From assembly GCA_014529385.2 (NCBI GenBank), contig CM043942.1:59511184-59575183 (forward strand): DNA of 64,000 nucleotides, written 5' to 3'. Below the pieces are notes generated by a model. It searched no databases, was not told the origin of the DNA, and saw only the letters and a list, made by a program, of their open reading frames with translations. Within the stretch, counting starts at the first letter, position 1; each line of letters starts with the position of its first letter. Made by a program: the position numbers and the translations under genes. Origin of the DNA: Adiantum capillus-veneris (Eukaryota; Streptophyta; Polypodiopsida; Polypodiales; Pteridaceae). Shown piece after piece: positions 43,627-54,639 of the stretch.

Positions 43627-45572
43627 TCCTTACCTTTTACTTCATACCCCTTTGGTTGAAGCATGTAGATTTCCTCCTCTAAGTCACCGTGAGGGAATGC
43701 CGTATTTACATCCATTTGCTCGAGATTTAGATCATGAGCAGCCACAAGGCTTAAGACAAGCCTAATTGAGTTCATTTTTACAACAGGAGAAAATATTTCA
43801 TTGAAGTCAATACCTTTCTTTTGAGAAAAACCTTTTACCACAAGCCTAGACTTGTACCTTTTCTTCCCACCTTCTTCTTCCTTTAGCTTGTACACCCATT
43901 TGTTTTAAAGTGCCCGGTTACCTTTAGGCAACTCAACCAAGTCCCATGTTTGGTTGCGATGTAGTGAGTCCATCTCCACTTGCATGCTCTTCGTCCATTC
44001 TTCTTTGGATTCATGTTGCATAGCTTCTTCATATGATTCCGGCTCTCCAGAATCTGAGATCAAGAGATGGTTGAAGGAAGGAACAAACCTTTCTGGAGGT
44101 CTACTTGCTCTTGTAGATCTTCGGGGAATAGGTTGAGGCTCCTCATTTGGTTGACGTTGTTGCACATTGTCACCGTTTGCAGTCCTTGAGTCTTCACCGT
44201 CCTCAAGCTCCATGTACTCATCACCTGTTTCTTTTGTTTGTTTTCTTTCCAAGTAATCTTTGTACATATTTTGTTCGTTAAAAATTACATCCCTACTCCT
44301 TAAGATTTTACCATCTTCAGGATTCCATAGGGGATACCCAAAGTCTCCTTCTCCATAGCCAATGAAGAAACACTTTTTGGACTTTGCATCTAACTTTGAT
44401 CTTAGGATTCTATCTATGTGCATGAAAGCCTCACACCCAAACACTTTGAGAAATGCATAATTCACCGGTTTACCTGTCCATGCCTCTTCTGGAACTCCCC
44501 CATCCAATGCCGTTGAGGGTGACCGATTGATTAAGTACACAGACGTACTTACAGCTTCCGCCCAAAGCTCAAGCGGTAGGCCTGCATGTAGCCGCATGCT
44601 TCGTGCCCCTTCCATGATTCTCCTGTTCATCCTTTCCGAAATCCCATTTTGTTGAGGTGTCCTTGGGGTTTTCTTTTGCCTCCGAATGCCATTGCTAGCA
44701 CAAAAGATTTCAAAAGCTTGGCTGCAATATTCGCCTCGATTGTCGGATCTGAGGCATTTAACCTTGGTACCTGTTTCATTCTCCACAAAGGCTTTCCACC
44801 TTTGAAATATGGAAAATACATCGGATTTATTCTTCATGACATAAACCCATGTTTTTCTAGTCGCATCGTCTATGAATGTTACATAGTACAATGAGCCACC
44901 AAGTGATGGTGTACTTGCAGGACCCCAAACATCAGAATGAACCAACTCAAGTTTTTTATTTTTTCTTTCATTTCCTGATTTTTGAAATTTTACCCTCTTT
45001 TGTTTACCATAAACACAATCTTCACAGAACTCTAAGTCCACTTCTTTCAAACCTGGTAAAAGCTTCTTTGTTTGAAGGATTTGCATTCCTTTGGCACTCA
45101 TATGCCCAAGTCTGTAGTGCCACACCGCACTGTCAACTTCTGTAGTTGTTGCACAAGCTGAAGGTTGTGTGCTAACAGTACACAAGTACAGTGTACCGAC
45201 TTTTTCACCCTTGGCAACCACCAAAGATCCCTTTGAGATCTTCCACCGTTTGTTTCCGAATGCAATGTTGTGACCTTCATCGTCCAATTGTCCTGTAGAG
45301 ATCAAATTTTTGCGAAGAGAAGGAACATGCCTAACATCTTTAAGCTTCCATTCATTTCCGTTAGCAGTTTTGACAGAAACTGTACCTTTGCCGACAATCT
45401 CACAAGCTTCATCATCTCCCAAGTATACATACCCAAAATTACCTTTGGTGTAGTCTTGGAAATGTTGCTTGTGTGGTGTCGCATGGAATGAAGCCCCGGA
45501 ATCTACTATCCAGGAATTAGACACATTGTCTAATGAGAGAATTAGATCATCTTGCTCTACTTTACCTACCAC
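43608..45572 (-). pseudogene. pol: Copia protease, integrase and N-terminal reverse transcriptase of P1
   Basis: The frame from 45,572 to 43,905 has the protease active site WIVDSGASFHATP, the pre-integrase zinc segment (WHYRLGHMSAKGMQIL ... CEDCVYGKQ) and the integrase core with all three acids: LVHSDVWGP, LRSDNRGEYC, NGISERMNRR. A TAA at 43,905-43,907 sits where a Lys codon would be expected, just before NKWVYKLKEEEGGKKRYKSR. The next frame (43,895-43,608) reads LVVKGFSQKKGIDFNEIFSP and MDVNTAFPHGDLEEEIYM. Apart from the stop and the later frameshift, the domains look sound. Confidence 0.92.
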
Positions 45573-46382
45573 ATTGGCCTCCGATGTTGGCTTGTTGTCT
45601 TGAGACTCTGTCTCCTTCTTCTTCTTGGACCAGAAATCCTTCTTGACGTGGCCCTTCTTGCCGCAGTTCTAACATTCAAGAACTGACTTTGTGCGTGACT
45701 TGCTCCGCCTTGAGCGATCACGACCCTTTTGGTTTTTGAACCTCTCCTTAGGCCTTCCTCTTGTTTCCACTGATAGTGCAGCACTTGATGATTCTCCTGT
45801 GCTTCTCCTTCGCATTTCCTCGCTTAGAAGAACACCCACAACATCATCAAACTTAAGAGTATTTGTGCCAGAGATAGAATTACTTACAGCCATCACAAGG
45901 CTGTCCCAACTATCCGGTAGAGATGATAGTATAAGGAGAGCTCGCACTTCGTCATCGAAATTGATTTTCACTGATCGAAGTTGACTTATGTTTGTGTTAA
46001 AGTCATTTAGGTGTTCTGCAACTGAACCATTCTTTGCCATCTTTAGATTGAACAAGCGCTTCATAAGAAATACCTTATTGGATGCCAATGGTTTCTCGTA
46101 GAAGTCGTCAAGTGACTTCATCAAGTCTTCCATGGTCTTCATCTCTGAAACATTGAAGGCCACCGTTGACGCCAAGCTTAACCGGATTGTTCCCAGTGCC
46201 TTTCGATCAAGGACAATCCATGCTTCATCTGCCATTGTTGCGGGCTTCTTCGCAAGACCGCCTAGTGGCAAATAGAGGTCCTTCTGGTAGAGATAGTCTT
46301 CAACCTGCATCTTCCAATGTTGGTAGTTTTTGCCGTTGAACTTCTCAATCTTGAGCTTCCCTTCCTCCGCCATAACTCCCAC
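45573..46382 (-). pseudogene. gag: Copia gag of P1 with a stop inside the zinc knuckle
   Basis: Starts at 46,382 (MGVMAEEGKLKIEKFNGKNY; QHWKMQVEDYLYQKDLYLPL), a copia gag N-terminus of the Tnt1-like kind, with the UBN2-type region SVAEHLNDFNTNISQLRSV. A TAG at 45,669-45,671 falls at the second position of the CCHC box (C, stop, NCGKKGHVKKDF). The last Cys of the box is also replaced by Phe. The frame then continues open into protease. Either change alone should impair this copy unless the stop is read through. Confidence 0.88.
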
Positions 46383-46432
46383 TCAATTCAAGGAATCCTT
46401 TCCTTGAGATAATTTAGCTACGAGAAAATCTT

Positions 46433-46444
46433 GCTCTGATACCA
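46433..46444 (-). other. Primer-binding site of P1
   Basis: On the minus strand TGGTATCAGAGC, the standard initiator-Met tRNA site, 2 bases after the LTR end. Confidence 0.92.
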
Positions 46445-46446
46445 GT

Positions 46447-46530
46447 TGTTAGGAAATAAGACGTAGCTAAATAGATAATTGAGTAGATTACTTAATGGAG
46501 AGAGACAGATTTATATACACGAGATTATAG

Positions 46531-46571
<41 letters not shown>

Positions 46572-47255
46572 CACGATATACGTGGTTCACCCAATGTGGG
46601 CTACGTCCACGGGAAAGCAGCCACTCAATGGCTTTAGTACTTCAAAACAAGAAGTAGTTTACAAAGGGATTATACCCTTAAGGGAGCTCCCGCCTTGCTT
46701 CACTCTCACCTCCTAACACTCACCTTGTTGCATCAACTTCACACACTATGAAATGTGTGTAGAAATGGCCTCCTTTTATAGGCCAAAAGGGCTGCCCTCT
46801 CTTATGAGAGACAACCATGTGTAGCCGCCCTTGTGCGAATAAGTCCAAATCGGACCCTCCAATCCGCCCATGTGTGGCCGTCCTTGAGAAGACAAGTCCG
46901 CTTTTGAATTCGGCCACCGGCCACCGGCCATTGACTTCCGACACCGGCCACCGGCCATTGACTTCCGACCACCGGCCATTGGCCATTGACTACCGGCCAC
47001 CGGCCAACCGACCGGTTGTTTTCCGACCACTTTCCGACCGCCGTCCGGCCATAATATTCCGGCGAAGAAAAAAGTCTCAGGGGCCTCCGCCCCCGAGGCC
47101 TTTAAAGTTGCCCTTGATTCTTGTCCGTGAAAATTTTGGTTTCCAGTGAGTGATTTTCCTTCACGCACGATGGCTTCTCCTCATAATGGGGGCCTTACAA
47201 ATGTGCGCTTTTACCACAGAAAATTACAAGGGTAAATCAGGCTCCATACTTAACA
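46447..47255 (-). repeat. 5' LTR of P1
   Basis: 809 bp, matching 41,596-42,432 with (AG)17 (46,534-46,567) instead of (AG)22 and without an 18-bp segment between two ttccggcga copies. Confidence 0.93.
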
Positions 47256-47820
47256 ATCTCCCACTTGGAGACTGATCTCCAAACCAAACCAAGAGCCAAG
47301 CTTCAATGCATGCTCATCTCATCTACCATGCTAACCACTAAGCTATGCTAAGCTTTTATGAATGATTATGTGAGGAGATGTACTTCATTCTTGTAAGAAT
47401 ACTCCTTCTTCCTCTCATACCCCGCTAGCTCTCACCATCTTCGAAGGTGTGTGAGGTCTTGGGTCTGAGATCAACGAGTAATGAATGTTGTGTTTTGAAG
47501 TGTTTGCTCAGTGCTTGAAGCTTACATCTTCATTGCACTAGCTAGTTATTGAAGGAGAACAAAGAATTGTATTGGAAAATGTATCCCTTGATGGGGTAAA
47601 CCTATAATACAAAGCCTTTTGGAGGGGGGGACTGGCTCCATATAAATCCGGTCCTCAACTGTTGTTAATAGCTTAATTTATCTCTCTTTTGAAGTATTGT
47701 TTGTGTCTATGTAACTAGGCGTTATGATTTTTGTTTCTCTCTACATCCAAGCACTCTTGTTTGCTCATTAGAATCTATTTTAATGAAATGTTCACTATGT
47801 TTATGCTATTTTCCGCTACA
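47256..47820 (+). repeat. 35 bp of stray P1 interior, then the right part of the X LTR
   Basis: 47,256-47,290 repeats the P1 sequence that follows the 3' LTR at 42,433-42,467 exactly. From about 47,285 the sequence aligns with the X LTR (aaccaagagccaagcttcaatg versus aaccaagatccatgctccaatg at 22,231). The X LTR ends TTCCGCTACA at 47,820. About 100 bp of X LTR seems to be missing at the junction. Confidence 0.75.
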
Positions 47821-48906
47821 CACAAGTCACTAGGCCATTAAATGATTCATTGTTAGATTTCCAAAAGAGGCCTCTCTCTGATTTGTTAAGAAGAAGAAGA
47901 TCCGTACAAAGGGCTCAAAAATATACTACTTGAAGACGCATCTCCTTCTCAAAGGAGAACTCAAGAGCCCCCACCGAAAGAGTGAGAAATAAGTGAGTCT
48001 CCTACCACCTCGCCGGAGGTGGCTCCACGAAGACGGTGAGCAAAACACTCTCCATCAACCCCTAAACGGAGAAGACCATCGCACACTTCTCCACACCATA
48101 ATTCAAAGAGGGATGATAGAAAACAAGAGAAGAAAAAGGAGAGAAAGAGGTCACCCTCTTCTCCATCTTCTTCATCCTCTTCCTCTTATGAAGAAAGTGA
48201 TGGTGCAGACAAGGAGGAACAAGGCAAGAAAAAGGCGAGAAAGAGGTCACGCTCTTCTCCATCTTCTTCCAATTCTTCATCTTCTGATGAAAGTGACGGT
48301 GCAACTTTTGAACCACCAAAACGAAGAGGCCATAGGAAATCCTATGCCGCGTGGAAGAGGTCGTCCAAGCTCAAGAAGCTCGAAGAGGGAGGGAAGAACA
48401 TCTCTTTTCTTACCTACGATTGCACCTTTGGTGCTATGGACAAAGTCTTTGCCTTTATTCAACAATTTGATGCAATTTTTTGAGATGAGGGCTTCATAGA
48501 GTCCTCAAAGCTATGCATTTTCAAAAGTCCGCCAGGCAATGATGGTATAGTCTACAGGCAAACAATGAAGCTCCACAAACATGGAAAGCTTTAGGAGCTT
48601 CAATCATGAACCAAATTTTGGCTACCGATGCCAAAGACAAAGTACTCTCCCTACGAATATATTCACAAATATGTAGACAAGTTTTGGGACTTACATCTCA
48701 AAGCCGCTATTTCAAAAGGATGGATTTTGGAGAGCACATACATCAATTTTGCGCTGGTCTAATTGAAGATATGGTGGAGTATGTCAACTCCCAAAGGCCA
48801 TGCACCATATCTGCAGTCATACACCATACCATGGTGGCTTCATGAATCCATTTCCAACAAACGGCTAAGAAAAATCTTAGGTCCACGGAGGGAAAAAGTT
48901 GAGTTT
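47821..48906 (+). pseudogene. gag: Gag of X copy 3, truncated
   Basis: Twin of the copy 2 gag: basic and Ser-rich N-terminal part (SPSSPSSSSSSSYEESDGAD; KARKRSRSSPSSSNSSSS), a tandem-like duplication of the KRS-PSS unit, then FLTYD and FAFIQQFDA ending at a stop (TGA at 48,481), then shifted frames (YIHKYVDKFWDLHLKA). It runs slightly further than copy 2 (HFQQTAKKNLRSTEGKK) before it is cut at ~48,906 by R-type LTR sequence. No zinc knuckle or pol remains. Confidence 0.7.
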
Positions 48907-49609
48907 CAGGTGTACAGATGGATGTAGAAGGGTGAAAAAAATGCATTGCGTGGCCATTTTTTGGCCCGTTCGGGGTCCCTTTGAGTTCAATCAAAAGGCC
49001 AAAAGTGCCCAAAGCATAAAGTGAAGTGTGGAGAATGAAAAACATGAGAAAAAACCAGAAAAAACATGGAGAGAAGAGGAGGAACAGCCGCAACTCAGGG
49101 TTTTACTATTTTTGGAGCCTGGTTTGACCATAAACTCCTCATCCAAGGTCGGATTTGAGCACTTTGATATTGTAGACTGGGATTTTCGACCGTTTGGGGT
49201 GCAATGTTGCTGTCCATTTTCCCAAATAACTTATTGTTTCCTATTGTTTTGTATGTGTAAGTTTCTCCTGTGAGCGAAGCCTCTGCTCCAATTCGTGATT
49301 GTATCTGGCATGTTTCATCCATATTGTGTGAGCTATTTGCCCCATTGGTGTTGTCCCAAGCTTAATTGTATCTAAACGTAAAAAATATTCCTCTTTTGAG
49401 CTGAAGTTTTTGGGTGTGTGTGTGTGTGTGTGTGTGTGTTGAGTGGGAAAATGGATAGTCTCTCTTCTCTCACTCCATCGGTGTGCTCCCTATCTCGGTC
49501 AGGTGGGTTGTGTAAGCCGAGTGGTGCCCCGTAGTGTGTGTGTGTGTTATCCCAGGAGTGTGTGTTGGGTGATTATAGAAGATTTGTGTGTGTTTCCATC
49601 CCACTCACA
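48907..49609 (+). repeat. 5'-truncated LTR of the R family
   Basis: It aligns with 588-1282 of R (GTTCGGGGTCC; GGAACAGCCGCA; GAGCACTTTGA; GGTTGTGTAAGCCGAGTGGTGCC) with clear divergence, and contains a (GT)n run at 49,414-49,438. It ends ACTCACA at 49,609, where Y LTR sequence begins. The 5' half is missing at the junction with X gag, so this is a deletion product, not an intact solo LTR. Confidence 0.82.
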
Positions 49610-49795
49610 ATGGCAGAGTGACAACCTCCCTTTTCTACTTCCCCTCAATAAAAGGTGGGTTGGAGAGGCCGCATGAGACAAGCACCATATAGCCCACCGT
49701 ACCATCATTGTAGTTTGTAGTCACTAGCAGACGACGACACGATGATGATGAAAACCACCACAAATAGTGCCCTTGTATGCCCAACACCACCTCAA
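49610..49795 (-). repeat. Right-hand Y LTR, part beyond copia P2
   Basis: Inverted match to about 28,300-28,510 (for example GGAGGTTGTCA / tgacaacctccc). It continues at 54,961 on the other side of P2. Confidence 0.75.
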
Positions 49796-50116
49796 TGTAA
49801 AGAAAGAGGATGCAAGAGAGCTACACAAGACAAGCACACACCACACAGAGATGGAAAGCTTCTTCTTCTTCTCACAGAAAAGAGAGTACAAAATGACTAA
49901 GTGCTAAAGCTGAAAAGTAGCACATATGTACATGCGGTCACTAAGTGTGAACACACTAGAAGTGTACTAGGCTAGCACTATAAGTGTAGTCCAGCTGTAG
50001 AATCACTGGCAGAGATCCTCCGTGTCCGTCACCTAACGCGCTAGTGACTAAATGCCGTAAGCGGCCAAGACCCGTAGTGGATGCCAGCTCAAGATGTAGA
50101 GCTCGACATCTCAACA
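49796..50116 (-). repeat. 3' LTR of P2
   Basis: 321 bp, + strand form TGTAAAGAAAGAGG ... ATCTCAACA. It differs from the other LTR at scattered sites, a few percent. Confidence 0.93.
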
Positions 50117-51550
50117 CTCCCCCTCAAGCTTTGCATGTCGCATAGTCCAAGCATAGTCCGGAAACGTCGAAGCTTCTCAGCTCCGAGGGCCTTGGTAGAT
50201 ATATCGGCTATCTCCTCCTCTGTGTTGACGTAGACCAAGTTGATGTCGCCCGCCAACACTCGCTCTCGAACGTAGTGGTAATGGACCTCTATGTGCTTAG
50301 TCCTGGCATGGAACACTGGGTTCCTAGCCAATTGCATGCTGCTGAGGTTGTCACAATGGATGACAATCTGCTGGTCCACTTGCACTTCCAAGTCCTCAAG
50401 TAATGTGCGTAGCCAAGATACCTCGCACGCCGCAAGTATTGCACCATGTAATAGCAACACTCCCAAAAGAGAACATGAAGCCACTCGTAGATCTATTATC
50501 AGCAATGCTACCTGCCCAATCTGCATCTGTATACCCATACAATGCTCATGGCGCATCTGCTGCATAGAACAATGCGTAGTCAAGAGTCCCTTGCACATAC
50601 CGAAGTGTGCATCGTACTCCATCCAAATGTGGCTTCCTCGGAAGTTGCATGAACTGACTCTCCAAGCCTACTGTGTAGCTCAAGTCTGGCCTCGTGATAG
50701 TCAAGTAGATTAGACTACCCACAATCTTCCTGTACATCTTGACATCCTCAACAACATCACCCTTCTCTTCACTCAGCTTTGCATTCACATCCAAGGGAAT
50801 AGAAATTGGCTTACAATTAGCCATACCATACTTTGACAACATGTCCAAAGCATATTGTCTCTGTGACATCCATACACCCTCTGGAGTCCTGATCACCTCA
50901 ATGCCAAGAAAGTAGCGCAACTCGCCCAAATCTTTCATTTCAAACTCCTGTTTGAGAAGACCCTTCACAGGGTCAATCTCCATAGCATTGTCACCCACAA
51001 TAATAAGGTCATCTACATATATGGTAATGACCACAATCCCTACATCACTCTCACGTACATAGAGTGAATGATCATCATGAGCTCTCCTAAACCCAATACT
51101 GACAAGATACTTGGTAATCCTGTCATACCATGCTCTAGAGCCTTGCTTCAAACCATACAAAGCTTTGAGAAGTCTGCATACATAATCTGGGTAACCTAGA
51201 TCGACATAACCAGGTGGCTAATCCATATACACTTCCTCTTGTAACTCACCATTCAAGAAGGCATTCTTTACATCCATTTGATGCATAATCCATCCTCTAT
51301 ATGTAGCCACTGCTATGACAGCTCTCACAATCGTCACCTTTGCCGCCGGAGCAAAGGTCTCCTCATAGTCTATGCCATACGTCTGTGCATAACCCTTTGC
51401 GACCAGCCTTGCCTTGTGACACTCAATGTTACCATCAGCCTTATGCTTAGTTTTATACACCCTTTTAGAGCCAATATCTTTCTTGCCACTTGGCAATGGC
51501 ACCAACTCCCATGTGTTGTTTGCTTCCAATGCAGTCATCTCTTCATTCAT
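50089..51550 (-). pseudogene. pol: Reverse transcriptase and RNase H of P2
   Basis: The N-terminal RT (51,550-51,218) has [20 protein letters not shown] and [18 protein letters not shown], ending in a stop before PPGYVDLG. The next frame (51,160-50,546) starts MYGLKQGSRAWYDRITKYL and has the intact catalytic box YVDDLIIVG, KDLGELRYFLGIEV and LTITRPDLSYTVG. The RNase H start YTDADWAG lies around 50,500, and the rest is in a third frame (AACEVSWLRTLLEDLEVQ, IHCDNLSSMQLARNP, ADISTKALGAEKL) to 50,089. At least one stop and one frameshift separate the parts. The coding end overlaps the LTR start by about 28 bp. Confidence 0.9.
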
Positions 51551-51559
51551 TGCATCATC

Positions 51560-53134
51560 TCAATGCACATTTCCAATTGCATCCTCAAAATATGTGGGCT
51601 CCACATCCTGTATCACCTTAGCCATGTAGGCTTGGTGATGCGCTAGATACCCATCATAAGTCAATTTCTGAACTGGATTTCTGACTCTGTTAGACCTGCG
51701 CGGTCCTGGGTCACTCCTTTGCCCTCTAGCATCTTCTTGTCCTTTACTTACACCAGGTGTATTGACAGCCGAAATTCCAAATTCCTCATCAAGACTTTGT
51801 TCAGAACCATCTAAATCCATGTATACATGTGAAAAACCTAATGATGCATCAGCCATAAAGGGAGGTTCATCAACCTTTCCCTTTCCTTTTCGTGATACAT
51901 TCCCTGTACCTGTTGGCGGAGTAACCTGCGTACGTAGTCTCCCATTTCATGGCTTCTCAACAGAGCCACGAGAAGAGGACTCTTGTGGTCCACTCAAAAC
52001 CTGTGACTATGGCCTCACATTTTGTACAACCACATCATCTTTTACATCAGCCCTAATAGTGCCATGTGCATTACTGTACCAGCTGCTCATCTCATCAAAA
52101 ACTACATATCTGCTCACTCGTAATTCTCGTGTAGTAGGATTGTAGCATCTGTACCCCTTTTGTTCAAGGGAATATCCCACAAGAATACATTTCTCTGCTT
52201 TAGGATCCAATTTCCTATGCAACTCATCTGGTACATGCACGTAAGCTATGCAGCCAAACACTTTCAAGTGTGCCAAATCAGGCTTTGTACCTGTAAACTT
52301 TTCCTCAGGTGTTACATCATGCACCGCAGCTGTAGGTGTCCTGTTCATAATGTACACAGATGTATTTACAGCTTCAACCCAGAAGTGATGAGGCATGTTC
52401 TTCTCATTCATTGCACGTGCAACCTCTGGAATGTATCTGTTTTTCCTTTTTGCGACCCCATTCTGCTATGGAGTATATCTGCATGTAAACTGCCTGCATA
52501 TACCATGCATTCATAGACAATCTGAAAAATCATTGGAGAAGTACTCTCCCCCTCCATTTGACCTCAATGTCTTGATTTGCATATGTGTCTCCTTCTCAAT
52601 CATGACTTTGAAGTCTTGAAAGTGACCAAACACTTCACTTTTGCTACGCATGAAGTAGACCCATACTTTCCTGGTATGGTCATCAATGAAAGAGACATAA
52701 TACCTGCAACCATGTATACTTGCAGTATCAGTTGGACCCCAAACATCTGTGTGCACCACCTCAAGTTGCTTTTTACATACATTGCGCTCATGTGGAAATG
52801 AGCCCTTTGACTGTTTTCCAAACTGGCATGCTGCACACACTTTATGCATACCATCGACCTTGAATTTGGACAAACCTTTTACAATCTGTTTTGATTGCAT
52901 GCCATGCAATCTCTGCTCATTGACATGGCCAATGCGTTTCTACCAAATGTCAACATCAGCCACAACACCTGTGCCTTGTGCAAATAATGCAGCTTTTACC
53001 TCAAGCATGTTGACATTCAGCGTAAACATTCTGCCCACACATTTGCCCTCTATGATCAGCTTACAGCCATTCTGGAAATCTTCTACATAACAGCCATTTG
53101 GATTGAAGCGAACCTGCAAACCCTGCTCAACCAT
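51560..53134 (-). pseudogene. pol: Integrase of P2 with two catalytic acids replaced
   Basis: Frames 53,134-52,940, 52,909-52,511, 52,411-52,007 and 51,856-51,560 together cover GAG-pre-integrase (CAACQFGKQSKGSF), the core and the C-terminal region. The first acid is present (VVHTDVWGP). The second segment reads LRSNGGGEYFS, with Asn at the Asp position (52,556-52,558). The third reads QNGVAKRKNR, with Lys at the Glu position (52,448-52,450). Downstream are FWVEAVNTSVYIMNRTPTAA and HLKVFGCIAYVHVPDE, then RRSNRVRNPVQKL. With two of the three catalytic acids gone and several stops, it is inactive. Confidence 0.88.
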
Positions 53135-53232
53135 TTGTCCAACAGAAACAAGATTCTTTGTAATGTTTGGGACATGAAGTACATATGCTAAGTACTTTGA
53201 TTTCCCACTCTTCGTATTGAGAGGTATGTCCC

Positions 53233-53523
53233 CTACATGAGCAATGGGTGAGCTATGTCATCTTTTGTCTGCACATAGTCTGACAAATCTGGTTTGCACT
53301 TATCTCTAAACCACTCTCCACGAGACGTCATGTGATTGGAGGCACCTGAATCCAGATACCAAACATCATCTTGGGTGGAATTCTCTGCAGTCATTGTATT
53401 CATTACATGCTGCATAACAAACATGCGCTCGTTTTTGCTGTCATCTGCATCTCTACTAGTAGATGCATAGTTGCCATGTTCTCTCTTTCCACTTGCTTTT
53501 CCCTTTGGACAGTCATGTGACAT
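53233..53523 (-). pseudogene. pol: Protease region of P2
   Basis: DDVWYLDSGASNHMTSRGEW contains the intact DSGA active site of a copia protease. The frame ends at a stop after DIAHPLLM; homology then passes through ~53,230-53,140 toward integrase. It is continuous upstream with the gag zinc knuckle. Confidence 0.85.
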
Positions 53524-54378
53524 GTGACCTCTTTCACTACAAGTCCAACATTCTCTGCTATCTGCAGTATGTTGCTGCCTGCTTGATCCTGCACCACGAC
53601 CTCTTTGACTCCCCCTGCCTTGAGACTCGTTTCCCCTGCCACCTGTATTGTTTTGATTTGATTGACCTTCTTGAAATTGGCCCTTGCAACCCCTTGGGCC
53701 TCGACCACGACCTCTACCTCTACCTCTGTTGGAGTTAGAATAGAAGGCCTATTCAGAACTATTTCTGCCATGAGAAGAAGATGTGTCAAGGTTCTTCTCC
53801 TCAAGAATAAGCATAGAAATCAAATCTTGGAACACGGGGATGTCGTCTCTTATATTCATGGAAGACCTGAAATGTACATACTCATCTCCTAGACCATCCA
53901 AGCATGCACGGACAATGTCATCGTCTTCCACTGAGACTTTAATAGATCCAAGAGCCTCAATGATACTCTTAATCTGCAAAGAATAATCATTGATGGAGAG
54001 GTTGTTCCTCTTAACCTGATTTAGCTCCGACTTTAGTTGAAGATTCCTGGCCTTGGTGTTCACCTCGAACACTCTGCCTAAGTTTTTCCATGCAATGGCG
54101 AGGGTTTCAGCATCCTGTAGATATCCCATCATGCCATCTGTGATGCTCATAGAAAGCCAATACATCACTTTGCTTTGGCCTTGTTGCCAGTCCCTCAAAG
54201 CTTTCCTTTGTTCTGCTGTAGCATTCGCCTCGGGAATCTCTGGTTTCTTTTCATTGTCTCCTTCTACATAGTCTCAAAAACCTTTTCCTTTTAGGAAATT
54301 TGTTATTCTGAACTTCCATGCAGGGTAGTTATTTTTCTCAAGCTTCTCAGTGACAATCTGACTGAAACCGTCAGACAT
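53503..54378 (-). pseudogene. gag: Copia gag of P2
   Basis: The likely start is the ATG at 54,378 (MSDGFSQIVTEKLEKNNYPA). An in-frame TGA near 54,275 replaces the Trp of a GLWDYVEG-type segment. The main open part (54,198-53,749) has SKVMYWLSMSITDGMMGYLQ and LNQVKRNNLSINDYSLQIKS. A stop at ~53,749 is followed by an Arg/Gly-rich linker (NRGRGRGRGRGPRG) and an intact zinc knuckle CWTCSERGHMSHDC near 53,512-53,553. Confidence 0.88.
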
Positions 54379-54627
54379 CTTGAAGCACTAAGACAAAATA
54401 GCTGCAATCTACAAAAACCTGCAAATCTACTCCTGTAATGCTTTCTACACTCAACGAGTGTCCACAATCAAGCGTACATACAGCCACTGTACTTGTACAG
54501 TAAATCTCTGTATACTACACTTTGGAGACCTATTCAAAAACTTGTACAAAAACTTGCATCTAGTCGTGGATTGCGAACGAAGGGATTGTGATGCTCTTGA
54601 TCTCTTAGCCTCTCTTGCCTGCACCAG

Positions 54628-54639
54628 GCTCTGATACCA
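54628..54639 (-). other. Primer-binding site of P2
   Basis: On the minus strand TGGTATCAGAGC abuts the LTR with no spacer. Confidence 0.93.

Larger units (their letters stand above)
41596..47255 (-). mobile_element. Copia element P1 (Ty1/copia), minus strand
   Basis: 5.66 kb with LTRs at 41,596-42,432 (3') and 46,447-47,255 (5'), a polypurine tract complement at 42,433-42,445 (atctcccactt) and a primer-binding site at 46,433-46,444. The order gag, protease, integrase, RT, RNase H is that of Ty1/copia. The LTRs are nearly identical except for an 18-bp indel and AG-repeat length, so insertion was recent. It carries two in-frame stops and one frameshift. No target duplication is found, because 35 bp of element interior lies outside the 5' LTR (47,256-47,290). 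Confidence 0.93.

Noticed and set aside
46433-46444. tRNA gene fragment (TGGTATCAGAGC)
   Set aside because: Only the primer-complementary 12 bases are present at LTR boundaries; no cloverleaf. The same applies at 54,628 and 63,781.
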